Assembly: GCF_023337795.1 (NCBI RefSeq)
Contig: NZ_JALIRS010000021.1
Location: forward strand, 1-45,819
Source of the DNA: Lysinibacillus sp. BPa_S21
GTDB lineage: Bacteria; Bacillota; Bacilli; Bacillales_A; Planococcaceae
Direction of reading: 5' to 3'
Length of the DNA stretch: 45,819 bases
The notes under the pieces: model-generated
Seen by the model: the letters and a program-made list of their open reading frames with translations, nothing else
What the model was told of the DNA's origin: nothing
The model's database searches: none
Program-made: the position numbers and the translations under genes
Shown: positions 18,998-27,229 of the stretch, piece after piece
How the letters are laid out: each line of letters begins with the position of its first letter
Numbering within the stretch: position 1 is the stretch's first letter

Positions 18998-20170
18998 CTA
19001 CCATTTCACGATCATTGCAGATATATGAGACGTCTCCTTAATCACAACACCACGTCTAGCCATTTCTTCAATATAAGTGTCGCCCGGTACAATTGATTCA
19101 GGCGCAAATACACCGCGTTCAGTAATTTTATTTTCTCCAATCATTTGAGCAACGACAGAAATTGTATTTGCTGTTGCACGCGCCATAGCCGTTTCATTAA
19201 TCGTCATATCTTTACGCACAACCATTTCATACTCATAAGTCACCTGTTGCTGTGCTTTTTCCCCCGCTACAATAACACGCAGTAGCACTGCATCTGGTTT
19301 TGTACCAAGATCAAGTTTCTTTTTAAGGGCCTCACGAACAACTGGACGTACAGGAACCTCTTGATTTTCTATCTCTACTTTATTACCAGCGTCGAGGAAT
19401 CCTAAGTCTGCTAATAACTTAAATTTCTCTGCATGTCCCTTATAACGAATTGTTTTATATTCTAGTGTTTGGACATTTGGGAATGTCTTATACAATGTCG
19501 ATATACCGCCAGATGTATAAAATGCCTCAAGCACACCAAAATCTTTGAAATAAATAGGTTCAACACCTGATAACGATGGAACTTCTTGAAGTTTACCTTT
19601 TTGAATCATTTTTGATGGCTCTGTATAATGATCAAAGACACCATCTAGGGAAAATACTCGCGTATATTGAAGAGGTGGCTTCGGCTCTGTAGGAATACCA
19701 CCTACAAATAGTTTAATAGATTCTACCTCATCTAATTTAGAAGCACCGTAGCCCGCTAAAATATTAACCATACCAGGAGCAACACCCAAGTCCGGAATAA
19801 TGGTTACGCCTTTTGCTTTTGCCTCTTCATCAAGATCTAATATTTTTTCTGTTACGCCGCCAATATGACCACCTAAATCTACGGAATGAACACCAGCCGC
19901 GATTGCCGCTTGTGCTACACGCTCATTAAAGGAATAGAATAATGCATTAACGACTACATCGCCTTTTGAGATTACCTCCATTAAAGAATCATCGCGCTCA
20001 GCATGAAGCTCTACAACTTCAATCTTATCTGTATTTAACGAGTCCACAAAGTTCTGCGCTAATCTTACATCTATATCCCCTAAAAATACACGCTCCACTT
20101 TGCTATTTTTTATTAGATCACGAGCTACCTCTTTCCCCATTAAACCTGCACCTAATACAACAACTTTCAT
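18998..20170 (-). CDS. lysDH: lysine 6-dehydrogenase (saccharopine dehydrogenase family)
   Basis: NAD-linked enzyme of 390 residues converting L-lysine to allysine (2-aminoadipate semialdehyde), which cyclises to piperideine-6-carboxylate. The Rossmann motif MKVVVLGAGLMGKEVARDL is at the very N-terminus; VVNALFYSFNE, HSVDLGGHIGG and IIPDLGVAPG follow, closely matching the Geobacillus lysine 6-dehydrogenase as I recall it. Saccharopine reductase proper is an alternative, but the length and N-terminus fit LysDH better. I chose the ATG at 20170, which has GAGGGG nine bases upstream; an ATG three codons earlier touches the SD. It is the middle gene of a three-gene operon with an aldehyde dehydrogenase upstream. 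Confidence 0.88.
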   Translation of the reverse strand: MKVVVLGAGLMGKEVARDLIKNSKVERVFLGDIDVRLAQNFVDSLNTDKIEVVELHAERDDSLMEVISKGDVVVNALFYSFNERVAQAAIAAGVHSVDLGGHIGGVTEKILDLDEEAKAKGVTIIPDLGVAPGMVNILAGYGASKLDEVESIKLFVGGIPTEPKPPLQYTRVFSLDGVFDHYTEPSKMIQKGKLQEVPSLSGVEPIYFKDFGVLEAFYTSGGISTLYKTFPNVQTLEYKTIRYKGHAEKFKLLADLGFLDAGNKVEIENQEVPVRPVVREALKKKLDLGTKPDAVLLRVIVAGEKAQQQVTYEYEMVVRKDMTINETAMARATANTISVVAQMIGENKITERGVFAPESIVPGDTYIEEMARRGVVIKETSHISAMIVKW

Positions 20171-20196
20171 CAAGAACATCCCCTCTCATTGATCTG

Positions 20197-21675
20197 TTAT
20201 TCTGTATCGATTTGTGCTCTTTGTAATTTACCGCTATAGTCTACATAAATACTTTTCCATTCTGTATAGACATCTAAGGCAGCAACACCCGAGTCGCGAT
20301 GACCGTTCCCTGTGCCCTTTGTGCCACCAAATGGTAAATGGATTTCAGCACCTGTTGTGCCAGCATTCACATAAACAATTCCTGTATCTAAATCTCGTTG
20401 TGCGCGGAAAATCGTATTCACATCTTGTGAGAAAATTGAACTGGATAAGCCAAATTTTACGCCATTATTTACTTCGATTGCTTCATCCAAACTTGCTACT
20501 TCAATTAGAGAAACGACCGGACCAAAGATTTCTTCCTGTGCAATAATCATGTCAGGCTTCACGTTGGTAAATAGTGTAGGCTCATAATAAAACCCTTTAT
20601 CATAAGGAGGCTCCGATAAAATTCTACCTCCAGCTAACAACGTCGCCCCTTCCTGTTTGCCGATTTGCACATAGTGATTAATCTTTTCTAATGCAGCTTT
20701 GTTAATCACTGGTCCGATTTTCACACTTTCATCTAGGCCGTCCCCAATGGTTAGCTTTTGCATTTCGTCTAATAGACGTTTTTCTAGTTCCTCTTTTACA
20801 TCTTTATGCACAATCACGCGACTACATGCTGTACATCTTTGACCAGCAGTGCCAAATGCACTCCATAAGATGCCTTCAGTAGCTAGCTGTAAATCGGCAT
20901 CATCCATAACTATGACTGCATTTTTCCCGCCCATCTCTAATGAAATCTTTTTCAGGTGTTTCCCACCTAGCTCTGCTACCTTACTTCCTGTTGTTGTAGA
21001 ACCGGTAAATGAAATAACCTTGACATCTGGATGTTCAATCAATGCTGTTCCAACTGTTGGCCCTGTACCAAAGACGATATTTGCCACTCCGCCTGGTAAG
21101 CCAACCTCTTCAAAAATTTTGCCCATTTCATACGCCATCATCGGCGTTTCATTAGACGGCTTCCAAATGAACGTATTGCCAGCCACTATTGCAGGAAATG
21201 ACTTCCAAGTAGCAATCGCTACCGGGAAATTCCACGGAGTTATTAAACCTACAACGCCTATTGGTGCCCGTACACTCATGGCAAATTTATTGGCTAGTTC
21301 TGACGGTGTTGTCTCTCCAAATAACCGTCGCCCTTCACCAGCCATATAATAGGCCATGTCTATCCCTTCCTGTACTTCACCTCTAGCTTCTTCAATAACC
21401 TTCCCCATCTCTTTTGTTAAAACGGTCGCCAAATGTTCCTTCTTCTCTTTCATTTTTTGACCGATGGCATATAAATAGTCAGCACGTTTAGGTGCAGGTA
21501 CTAATGCCCAGCTTTTTTGTGCATTTTTTGCAACTGCTACCGCTGCATCTACCTCACTTGCAGTAGAACGCGGTATTGTAGCTAGCTGCTCCCCATTAGC
21601 AGGGTTGGACACTATTATACTTTGTAAATGCGAATGGGTTACCCATTCACCGCCAATATAGTTTTTGATTTCCAC
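20197..21675 (-). CDS. aldehyde dehydrogenase, probable aminoadipate-semialdehyde type
   Basis: NAD(P)-dependent aldehyde dehydrogenase of 492 residues, first gene of the lysine operon. Catalytic Cys281 is in GQRCTACSRV and the general base Glu247 in LEMGGKNAVIV; the cofactor motif FTGSTTTG and N-anchor TPWNFPVA are intact. Beside lysine 6-dehydrogenase its natural substrate is allysine, giving 2-aminoadipate; this is inferred from context, as the family has broad substrates. The start is a GTG. Three codons of an upstream GTG frame overlap the AGGGGG SD, so the GTG at 21675, eight bases from that SD, is preferred. A TTGACA (minus strand, 21781-21786) lies about 100 bases upstream, but its -10 is poor. 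Confidence 0.88.
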   Translation of the reverse strand: MEIKNYIGGEWVTHSHLQSIIVSNPANGEQLATIPRSTASEVDAAVAVAKNAQKSWALVPAPKRADYLYAIGQKMKEKKEHLATVLTKEMGKVIEEARGEVQEGIDMAYYMAGEGRRLFGETTPSELANKFAMSVRAPIGVVGLITPWNFPVAIATWKSFPAIVAGNTFIWKPSNETPMMAYEMGKIFEEVGLPGGVANIVFGTGPTVGTALIEHPDVKVISFTGSTTTGSKVAELGGKHLKKISLEMGGKNAVIVMDDADLQLATEGILWSAFGTAGQRCTACSRVIVHKDVKEELEKRLLDEMQKLTIGDGLDESVKIGPVINKAALEKINHYVQIGKQEGATLLAGGRILSEPPYDKGFYYEPTLFTNVKPDMIIAQEEIFGPVVSLIEVASLDEAIEVNNGVKFGLSSSIFSQDVNTIFRAQRDLDTGIVYVNAGTTGAEIHLPFGGTKGTGNGHRDSGVAALDVYTEWKSIYVDYSGKLQRAQIDTE

Positions 21676-21907
21676 TACATACACCCCCTGAAGTAACTAC
21701 GGTGCCTCTGCTGCATTGTTACCAGCTATATCGTTTCCAGACAGATAGCATCTATAACTCTATTTATACGAAATTAAATATGTCAAAATTCCGAATTTTT
21801 AATATAAAGAAGTCTGTAGAGCATACTTTGGATTCAATACTATCAATGACAATCGTCAGAGGCTTTATTTTCTTTAGCTGAACATTGATGTCATCTTTTA
21901 TGAGCAA

Positions 21908-21929
21908 TCCATTATGCCTTGGCATAATG
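21908..21929. repeat. perfect 10-bp inverted repeat
   Basis: CCATTATGCC and GGCATAATGG are separated by TT, forming a perfect 22-base palindromic hairpin. It directly abuts the left end of the GC-rich repeat cluster. It has no T-run, so it is not an intrinsic terminator. It may be an operator or a boundary of the repeat element. Confidence 0.7.
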
Positions 21930-22141
21930 GCGTCCGGAATCGGTTTTGCACGAAAGCGCAGCGGCAGCAACAAATGTTTTTTGTGCGAAAGCGCAGCGGC
22001 AGCAACAAGATGTTTTTTGTGCGAAAGCGCAGTGCTAACGTAGCGGCAGCAACAGGATGTAGGTTGGTTAGTCGTTATCGCATAGATGCGATGATTTTAG
22101 GCTAACATCCTTTATTAACTCCTTTCCGATTCCGCGACATC
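21930..22141. repeat. GC-rich repeat element with three 36-43 bp units
   Basis: Left end CGTCCGGAATCGG and right end (reverse strand) GTCGCGGAATCGG form an imperfect terminal inverted repeat. Inside are three direct units, each GYGCGAAAGCGCAGCGGCAG + CAACA + GATGTTTTTT (21947-21981, 21982-22017, 22018-22060). The third unit holds an extra TGCTAACGTAG also found at 5650-5672. The block is much richer in G+C than its flanks. It lies between the divergent lysine operon and AIM24 gene, so it could affect either promoter. The rest of the gap, 22142-22305, holds nothing I recognise. Confidence 0.75.
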
Positions 22142-22320
22142 CGCTAAAAGAAGTTAAACAATCACAAATTTTCAGGCTAAGGAAAATACTCATTCTAGTG
22201 TTTTATATTCGACATTTACTAGCCTATTCCCTTTTTTTCTAAAACATTTAATTATGCGATGAAACTTATACAACTTATAATCGTATATATTAACAAAAAT
22301 ATTTTTTGGAGGAATCCTTT

Positions 22321-23121
22321 ATGAATAATCACGAAATTGACTACCAATTATATGGCGACGATATGCAATACGTGCAAGTTGAGCTTGACCCTCAAGAAAC
22401 AGTGGTCGCTGAAGCTGGAGCTTTAATGATGATGGATGATTCTATCCATATGGAAACGATCTTTGGCGATGGCTCAAGAGGAAGCTTAGAAAGTGGTCTT
22501 ATGGGTAAATTATTTGGTGCTGGAAAACGTCTAATTACAGGTGAAAGTTTATTCATGACGACATTTACGAACGTTGGTTCAGGTAAACGCCATGTGTATT
22601 TTGCATCTCCATACCCAGGTAAGATTATTCCAATGGATTTAAGCCAATTGAACGGAAAGATTATTTGTCAAAAAGATGCATTTTTAGCTGCTGCTAAAGG
22701 TGTTTCAATCGGTGTTGAATTCCAGAGAAAAATCGGAGTTGGCTTCTTTGGTGGTGAAGGCTTCATTATGCAAAAGCTTGAAGGAGACGGCATGGCTTTT
22801 GTACATGCAGGTGGAACTATTCACGAAAAGACGCTAGCACCCGGTGAAGTATTACGTGTTGATACAGGCTGTTTAGTTGCTATGACATCTGATGTAGATT
22901 ACGATATCGAGATGGTCAAGGGCGTAAAAACTGCATTATTTGGCGGTGAGGGTATCTTCTTTGCTACTTTAAAGGGTCCGGGTAAAGTATGGATTCAATC
23001 ATTACCATTTAGCCGATTAGCAAGCCGCGTCTTCGCTGCAGCACCAATTTCTCAAGGCGGTGGCGGTCAATCTAAAGGTGAAGGTGGCATTGGCGGTTTA
23101 TTTGATATGTTTAATAAATAA
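22321..23121 (+). CDS. AIM24 / TIGR00266-family protein
   Basis: Cytoplasmic protein of 266 residues of the AIM24 (DUF124) family, a beta-rich fold of unknown biochemical role found across bacteria and in mitochondria. Family features are the start MNNHEIDYQLYGDDMQYVQV, the VAEAGALMMMDD segment, and the glycine-rich IGVGFFGGEGFIMQKLEG and FGGEGIFFATLKGPG repeats. The C-terminus is low-complexity Gly/Gln/Ser and ends GGLFDMFNK. The frame opens five codons earlier at a TTG, but SD TTGGAGG sits there; the ATG at 22321 is eight bases from it. It is monocistronic. Confidence 0.88.
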   Translation: MNNHEIDYQLYGDDMQYVQVELDPQETVVAEAGALMMMDDSIHMETIFGDGSRGSLESGLMGKLFGAGKRLITGESLFMTTFTNVGSGKRHVYFASPYPGKIIPMDLSQLNGKIICQKDAFLAAAKGVSIGVEFQRKIGVGFFGGEGFIMQKLEGDGMAFVHAGGTIHEKTLAPGEVLRVDTGCLVAMTSDVDYDIEMVKGVKTALFGGEGIFFATLKGPGKVWIQSLPFSRLASRVFAAAPISQGGGGQSKGEGGIGGLFDMFNK

Positions 23122-23165
23122 TGGACGCCGTTTAAATAGACATACCAAAAGAGACATCTTAATTG

Positions 23166-23255
23166 AAGTGGTTGATTGAAATGGGGACTGAGCGACTCCT
23201 TGGGGATTAGCAATAGAGGAACGGAAATCACCCCCTCGTTCTGCAAAGAGCCATA
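23166..23255. repeat. intergenic repeat (GATTTCCGTTCC family), internally deleted copy
   Basis: Reads GTTGATTGAAATGGGGACTG on the plus strand and ends GGAACGGAAATCACC. The stretch GCGACTCCTTGGGGAT + AGCAATAGAGGAACG matches 27035-27105 on the opposite strand. Compared with that copy the central part is missing. The outer end (minus strand GTATGGCTCTTTGCAGA) matches 29858-29876. It is inside the probable 3' untranslated region of the AIM24 gene. Confidence 0.8.
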
Positions 23256-23268
23256 CTTAATCAATATG

Positions 23269-23304
23269 AAAGGAGCACATCGCAATTAGATGTGCTCCTT
23301 TTTT
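23269..23304 (+). terminator. terminator of AIM24 gene
   Basis: A perfect 13-base-pair stem (23269-23281 with 23289-23301), seven-base loop and a run of T to 23305. It lies about 150 bases past the AIM24 stop and just before the convergent dehydrogenase stop. Confidence 0.9.
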
Positions 23305-23312
23305 CGGTGTCA

Positions 23313-24275
23313 TTAATCGATTCGATTTGATGGAACCTTGCCCTGCCCATATGCGGTAAGCTCTTTAACGTTCAGCATCAGCATAGCAGTTCTAGTTTGA
23401 AGCGAGGCACTCCCGATATGAGGAAGTGCTACAACATTAGGAAGCGTCAACAATGGATGATCTAATGAAATAGGCTCTTGTTCAAAGACATCTAGCCCTG
23501 CAGCCCACAGCTTACCACTTTTTAACGTATCATAAAGTGCGTTCTCATCGATAATGCCACCACGTGATGCATTAATCAATACCGCATCATCCTTCATCAT
23601 AGCAAGTTCCTCTGCACCTATAAGTCCTACTGTATCATTGTTAAAAGGTGTCATAATAACAACAAAATCCGATTGTTTTAAAAGGTCCTCCAACGATGCA
23701 TATTGAAAGCCATACATTTCTTCTGCCTCATGGCGACGTCTACGATTATTATATAAAATTTTCATATCGAAGCCTTTTGCACGTCTTGCAACAGCTTGGC
23801 CAATACGTCCCATACCAATAATTCCTATAGTGGCCCCTGAAACATCTTTACCTACTAATTGCATCGGATACCAACTTTTCCATTTACCTTCACGTAAATA
23901 TCGATCACCTTCTGGAATTCTACGTGCCGTTGCAAGCAATAATCCCATGACAAAATCAGCAGTCGTATTGGTTAATACTCCTGGAGTATTTGTCGCCATT
24001 ATTCCGCGCTTACGCAAAGCTTTAATATCAATATTATTAAATCCAACTGCTAAATTTGTTACAAGTTTTAAATTGGGTGCGTGTAATAATAACTCTTCGT
24101 CAACTTGGTCAGCAAGCGTTACCCACAGTACTTCACAATCTGCGACTGCTGCCAATAGTTTTTCCCTAGGTATAACAATTTCTTCTTCTTCCCATTGTTC
24201 GATATCATAATATTCTTTTAATGGCTCAACTATATGCGCTGGGAACTTTCGTGTAATAAATAATTTCTTTTTCAT
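23313..24275 (-). CDS. D-2-hydroxyacid dehydrogenase (glyoxylate/2-ketogluconate reductase type)
   Basis: Cytoplasmic dehydrogenase of 320 residues. Rossmann motif GIIGMGRIGQAVARR near 151-165 and a cluster of arginines at 178-181 (NNRRRR), which favours NADPH. The catalytic trio is visible: Arg238 in NASRGG, Glu267 in DVFEQEP and His286 in LPHIGSAS. It probably reduces glyoxylate, hydroxypyruvate or 2-ketogluconate; it is similar to Bacillus YvcT, a recalled comparison. A longer frame adds 14 N-terminal codons, but the ATG at 24275 begins the conserved MKKKLFITRK and has GAGGGG 10 bases upstream. It is a single gene. Confidence 0.88.
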   Translation of the reverse strand: MKKKLFITRKFPAHIVEPLKEYYDIEQWEEEEIVIPREKLLAAVADCEVLWVTLADQVDEELLLHAPNLKLVTNLAVGFNNIDIKALRKRGIMATNTPGVLTNTTADFVMGLLLATARRIPEGDRYLREGKWKSWYPMQLVGKDVSGATIGIIGMGRIGQAVARRAKGFDMKILYNNRRRRHEAEEMYGFQYASLEDLLKQSDFVVIMTPFNNDTVGLIGAEELAMMKDDAVLINASRGGIIDENALYDTLKSGKLWAAGLDVFEQEPISLDHPLLTLPNVVALPHIGSASLQTRTAMLMLNVKELTAYGQGKVPSNRID

Positions 24276-24464
24276 TTTCCGAACACCCCTCAATTTAATT
24301 CGCCTATAGCGTAACACTTAGAACAAGTATTTTCTAGAGGATTTCTTATCTTTACAAGGTGATCTCTATTCCTTTTTATCACTCTACAAATTTCATCCGT
24401 CTATTTATTGTTTTATCCTTCAAAAAGGCGATTTTGTCTCATTTATAAAAAATAATTCGTAATA

Positions 24465-24550
24465 TGATTTCGGTTCCGTCTGGGTGCTTTCCTGATGGCA
24501 TCGAATAAGCCGCTTCGCTTTCACATAGCTTGCTGGATCTCGTATCATAC
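24465..24550. repeat. intergenic repeat (GATTTCCGTTCC family), degraded copy
   Basis: Reads GATTTCGGTTCCGTCTGGGT then CCGCTTCGCTTTCACATAGC + TTGCTGG. It matches the core and the CTTCGCTTTCGCACAGCTTC block of the full copy at 26965-27173 with many changes. It lies downstream of the HemAT terminator on the same strand as two genes. Confidence 0.6.
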
Positions 24551-24568
24551 ACTTTATCATCCTGAACT

Positions 24569-24599
24569 TAAAAAACTATGCACAGGCTTTATGCATAGT
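24569..24599 (-). terminator. terminator of hemAT
   Basis: Stem ACTATGCA (24575-24582) with TGCATAGT (24592-24599), followed on the minus strand by six T. It lies three bases past the HemAT stop codon. Confidence 0.88.
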
Positions 24600-24601
24600 C
24601 G

Positions 24602-25897
24602 TTAAAAATCTCTAATTGTTGTATCTAGTCGATTGGCAACTTGTTTTAGTTCCTCGGAAGATTCTCCAATCGATTCTATAATTTCCTCTAATTTCGTTAT
24701 TTTTAGCCCGACATTTTGGAAGTTAGAGATAGAACCGTCTACTGAGCCGGATATTGCATCGAATGCTTTTAAAGATTCCTCGTTTTGCTCAATACTATTG
24801 TTCACCAGTTCTTGAATCTCATTAATAGCTAGAACAACTTGATTTGTAATTTCATTGGACATAGTTATGAGATCCGCAATTTGTTCCACTGAACTTTTCG
24901 TTTGGTCAGCAAGCTTACGAACTTCATTTGCCACGACAGCAAAGCCTTTCCCATGCTCTCCTGCACGCGCAGCCTCAATAGCTGAATTTAACGCAAGTAA
25001 ATTTGTTTGACCAGAAATGCTTTTCACTATTTCAATAACGGCATTAATTTTAGACGAAGATTGATCTAATTGCTCCACCATACCCGACATTTCAACTGTC
25101 TTATGATGAATTTTCCCAGTCTGCTCATTAATTAACACTATTTTAGAGTAGCCTTCAGACGATACCTTCTGCATTATTTTCGCCTCATCGATACTTTCCT
25201 TTAAGTATTCATTAACTTCCTTGGCGTTATATTCGGTCACTGTTTCATTTGTGCTTTTAGACTGAGTCTCTAACTGCGTAGATATCCCACCTATGATTTC
25301 TTTAACATGTGTTCGAACATTCCTCTGTTGCTTTTCAATTAATGTATTCGCGTAAGTATCATATTCCTCTAAAACAATTTGTTGTTCGAAATTACACATT
25401 TTACTTATGGCATTACAAAACTTTTCTTCTTCGTCCCTCGTTAATTGAAGTTTATAAACAACCTTTCTTAAAAATTTTTCAAGATTTTGAAAGGCTGCTA
25501 AATACCACTTAGGATACAAGTTAATCTTAACATGCATTTTTGCCACCTGCCTTCTCTTCGCCAAAAATGCATCGTCTATACGCCCTTCGAACATTTCTAT
25601 AATATGATGACGTAAAGTTTGGCGTAAACGGTCACTAGAGCTATACTTCTCAATAACCTGACGTAAGGCTGGCACACTTTCAATCTCGTGATAGAATGCT
25701 GACACTACCTCTGCGACATTTCGTTCAATATACGGTTTTAAACTTCGAATTAACTGCAAATCTTCTCTAGTCAAATTTACTAGATTTAACTGCTGTAAAC
25801 GTTCCTGATCTTGAATAATAACCCCTATACTTGATTCATCAGTAATCTCAATTGTTTTTTTCTTTGGTCTATTTCCAATTCGAAACAATTTCTCCAC
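24602..25897 (-). CDS. hemAT: HemAT-type globin-coupled oxygen sensor / chemotaxis transducer
   Basis: Soluble aerotaxis receptor of 431 residues: a globin sensor domain (~35-185) joined to a chemoreceptor signalling domain (~200-431). His122 in [14 protein letters not shown] is the proximal heme ligand and Tyr69 in AFYHEI the distal residue, both at nearly the Bacillus positions (His123, Tyr70). The signalling tip reads [20 protein letters not shown] + [12 protein letters not shown]. No membrane helix is present, as expected. It binds O2 and controls CheA. The start is a GTG; the SD is weak. No chemotaxis genes are adjacent. Length almost equals the family norm of 432. Confidence 0.93.
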   Translation of the reverse strand: MEKLFRIGNRPKKKTIEITDESSIGVIIQDQERLQQLNLVNLTREDLQLIRSLKPYIERNVAEVVSAFYHEIESVPALRQVIEKYSSSDRLRQTLRHHIIEMFEGRIDDAFLAKRRQVAKMHVKINLYPKWYLAAFQNLEKFLRKVVYKLQLTRDEEEKFCNAISKMCNFEQQIVLEEYDTYANTLIEKQQRNVRTHVKEIIGGISTQLETQSKSTNETVTEYNAKEVNEYLKESIDEAKIMQKVSSEGYSKIVLINEQTGKIHHKTVEMSGMVEQLDQSSSKINAVIEIVKSISGQTNLLALNSAIEAARAGEHGKGFAVVANEVRKLADQTKSSVEQIADLITMSNEITNQVVLAINEIQELVNNSIEQNEESLKAFDAISGSVDGSISNFQNVGLKITKLEEIIESIGESSEELKQVANRLDTTIRDF

Positions 25898-26030
25898 CCC
25901 ACCGACCTATGTCTATTTTACTAAAAATAAATAAATCTTTAATTAATTATACTGTCTAGACAATTGAAAAGACAATATGTAGGTAAAAAACCATCTAATA
26001 TGATAATACTTATTAACCATTTAAAATACT

Positions 26031-26066
26031 AAAAAGCCACTCATTCTATATTAGAAGAGTGACTTT
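26031..26066 (-). terminator. terminator of uppP
   Basis: Stem of 10 base pairs (26033-26042 with 26057-26066, one G-U pair) extended by an inner TTCTA/TAGAA, followed on the minus strand by five T. It is immediately past the uppP stop. Confidence 0.9.
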
Positions 26067-26071
26067 ATTCA

Positions 26072-26905
26072 TTACATAAAGATAATAACAGCCAGTACAG
26101 CAGCTAGTACTAAACGATAAATAGCAAATGGCATTAATTTCACTTTTGAAATAAGTGCTAAGAAGAATTTAATTGATAATAATGCAAAGATAAATGAACT
26201 AATGAAGCCCACCACATAGAATCCGATATAATCCATAGACAGCGTATCCCAGTTTTTCAGTACAGATACTAAACTAGCACCTGCCATAATTGGTACGGCC
26301 ATAATGAAAGTAAAATCTGCCGCCACACGGTGACTCATACCAAATAGTACACCACCAGAAATTGTTGCGCCTGAACGGGAGAACCCTGGCCAAAGTGATA
26401 AACATTGTACTAACCCTACTTTAAATGCTAAACCATAAGAAATTTTATCTAGCGAATCAACTTTTGGTTTTTTTGATGCAAATTTATCGGCAATAATCAT
26501 TAAAATTGCTCCAGCTACTAAAGCATAAATCACATGCTCGACTTTAAATAGATGATCATCAATAAAATCTTTAGCCGCAAAGCCAATTATAGTTGCCGGC
26601 AGCATACCCACAATAACATGCAATAAATTGAAGTGACCTTTCACCGATGTCGTTTGACCATCAATTTTATAGAGTCCAACTAAATTTAACATTCGTTTCC
26701 ACATAACAACGACTACGGCTAAAATAGAACCTAACTGTACAACGATTTTAAATGTATTGGCGGGATACATCCCTAAAAACTCCTCTGTCTTTAACCACAT
26801 ATCGTCCACAATAATCATATGACCTGTCGACGACACTGGCGCAAACTCTGTCATTCCCTCGACAAAGCCTAAAATAAGCGCCTTTAATAATTCAATAATA
26901 TCCAC
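26072..26905 (-). CDS. uppP: undecaprenyl-diphosphatase UppP (BacA)
   Basis: Membrane phosphatase of 277 residues that recycles undecaprenyl diphosphate to the monophosphate carrier for cell-wall synthesis and gives bacitracin tolerance. The two signature loops are visible: Glu16 and Glu20 with EFAPVSSTGH near residues 20-29, and PGFSRSGATISGG in the second half, with Ser/Arg catalytic residues. The usual EFLPVSSTGH has Ala for Leu here, as in some Bacillus paralogues. About eight membrane helices. It starts with GTG; AAGGTG is five bases upstream. It is monocistronic with its own terminator. Confidence 0.95.
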   Translation of the reverse strand: MDIIELLKALILGFVEGMTEFAPVSSTGHMIIVDDMWLKTEEFLGMYPANTFKIVVQLGSILAVVVVMWKRMLNLVGLYKIDGQTTSVKGHFNLLHVIVGMLPATIIGFAAKDFIDDHLFKVEHVIYALVAGAILMIIADKFASKKPKVDSLDKISYGLAFKVGLVQCLSLWPGFSRSGATISGGVLFGMSHRVAADFTFIMAVPIMAGASLVSVLKNWDTLSMDYIGFYVVGFISSFIFALLSIKFFLALISKVKLMPFAIYRLVLAAVLAVIIFM

Positions 26906-26964
26906 GTTGTCACCTTACCTTTTACAGATTAAAATATAATAAAATACACTTTTTCATATACGAT

Positions 26965-27173
26965 GAGCACATCACCATAATGTGGGTTGATTTCCGTTCC
27001 GGCTGGGCGCTATGTAGCTGCCGCTTCGCTTTCGCACAGCTTCCTGGGGGCGTCCGATGAGCCTTCGTTCCTCTATTGCTGATCCCCAAGGAGTCGCCCA
27101 GCCTCCACTCCAATCAACTTATATCCATGGCATACTTTTTAACAAATGTCATCCCCAACTTTTAATGCTGTGC
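26965..27173. repeat. MITE-like repeat element, full-length copy
   Basis: About 209 bases. The left end GAGCACATCACCATAATGTG + GGTTGAT and the right end on the other strand GGCACAGCATTAAAAGTTGG + GGATGAC form an imperfect terminal inverted repeat. An inner pair, GTTGATTTCCGTTCCGGCTG and, from the other strand, GTTGATTGGAGTGGAGGCTG, is a second nested inverted repeat. No ORF with a binding site is inside. Members at 35339-35461 and 38081-38219 share both ends. It lies between the uppP start and the phosphoesterase stop. Confidence 0.78.
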
Positions 27174-27229
27174 CAAAAGACAACATTTATCATCAGCCTT
27201 ACTCCAACGAAATTTTTCTGCCGCTTTTT

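Noticed and set aside
21914..22105. 63-codon plus-strand frame with repeated FFVRKRS
   Set aside because: It only reads through the three GC-rich repeat units; the periodicity explains the peptide.
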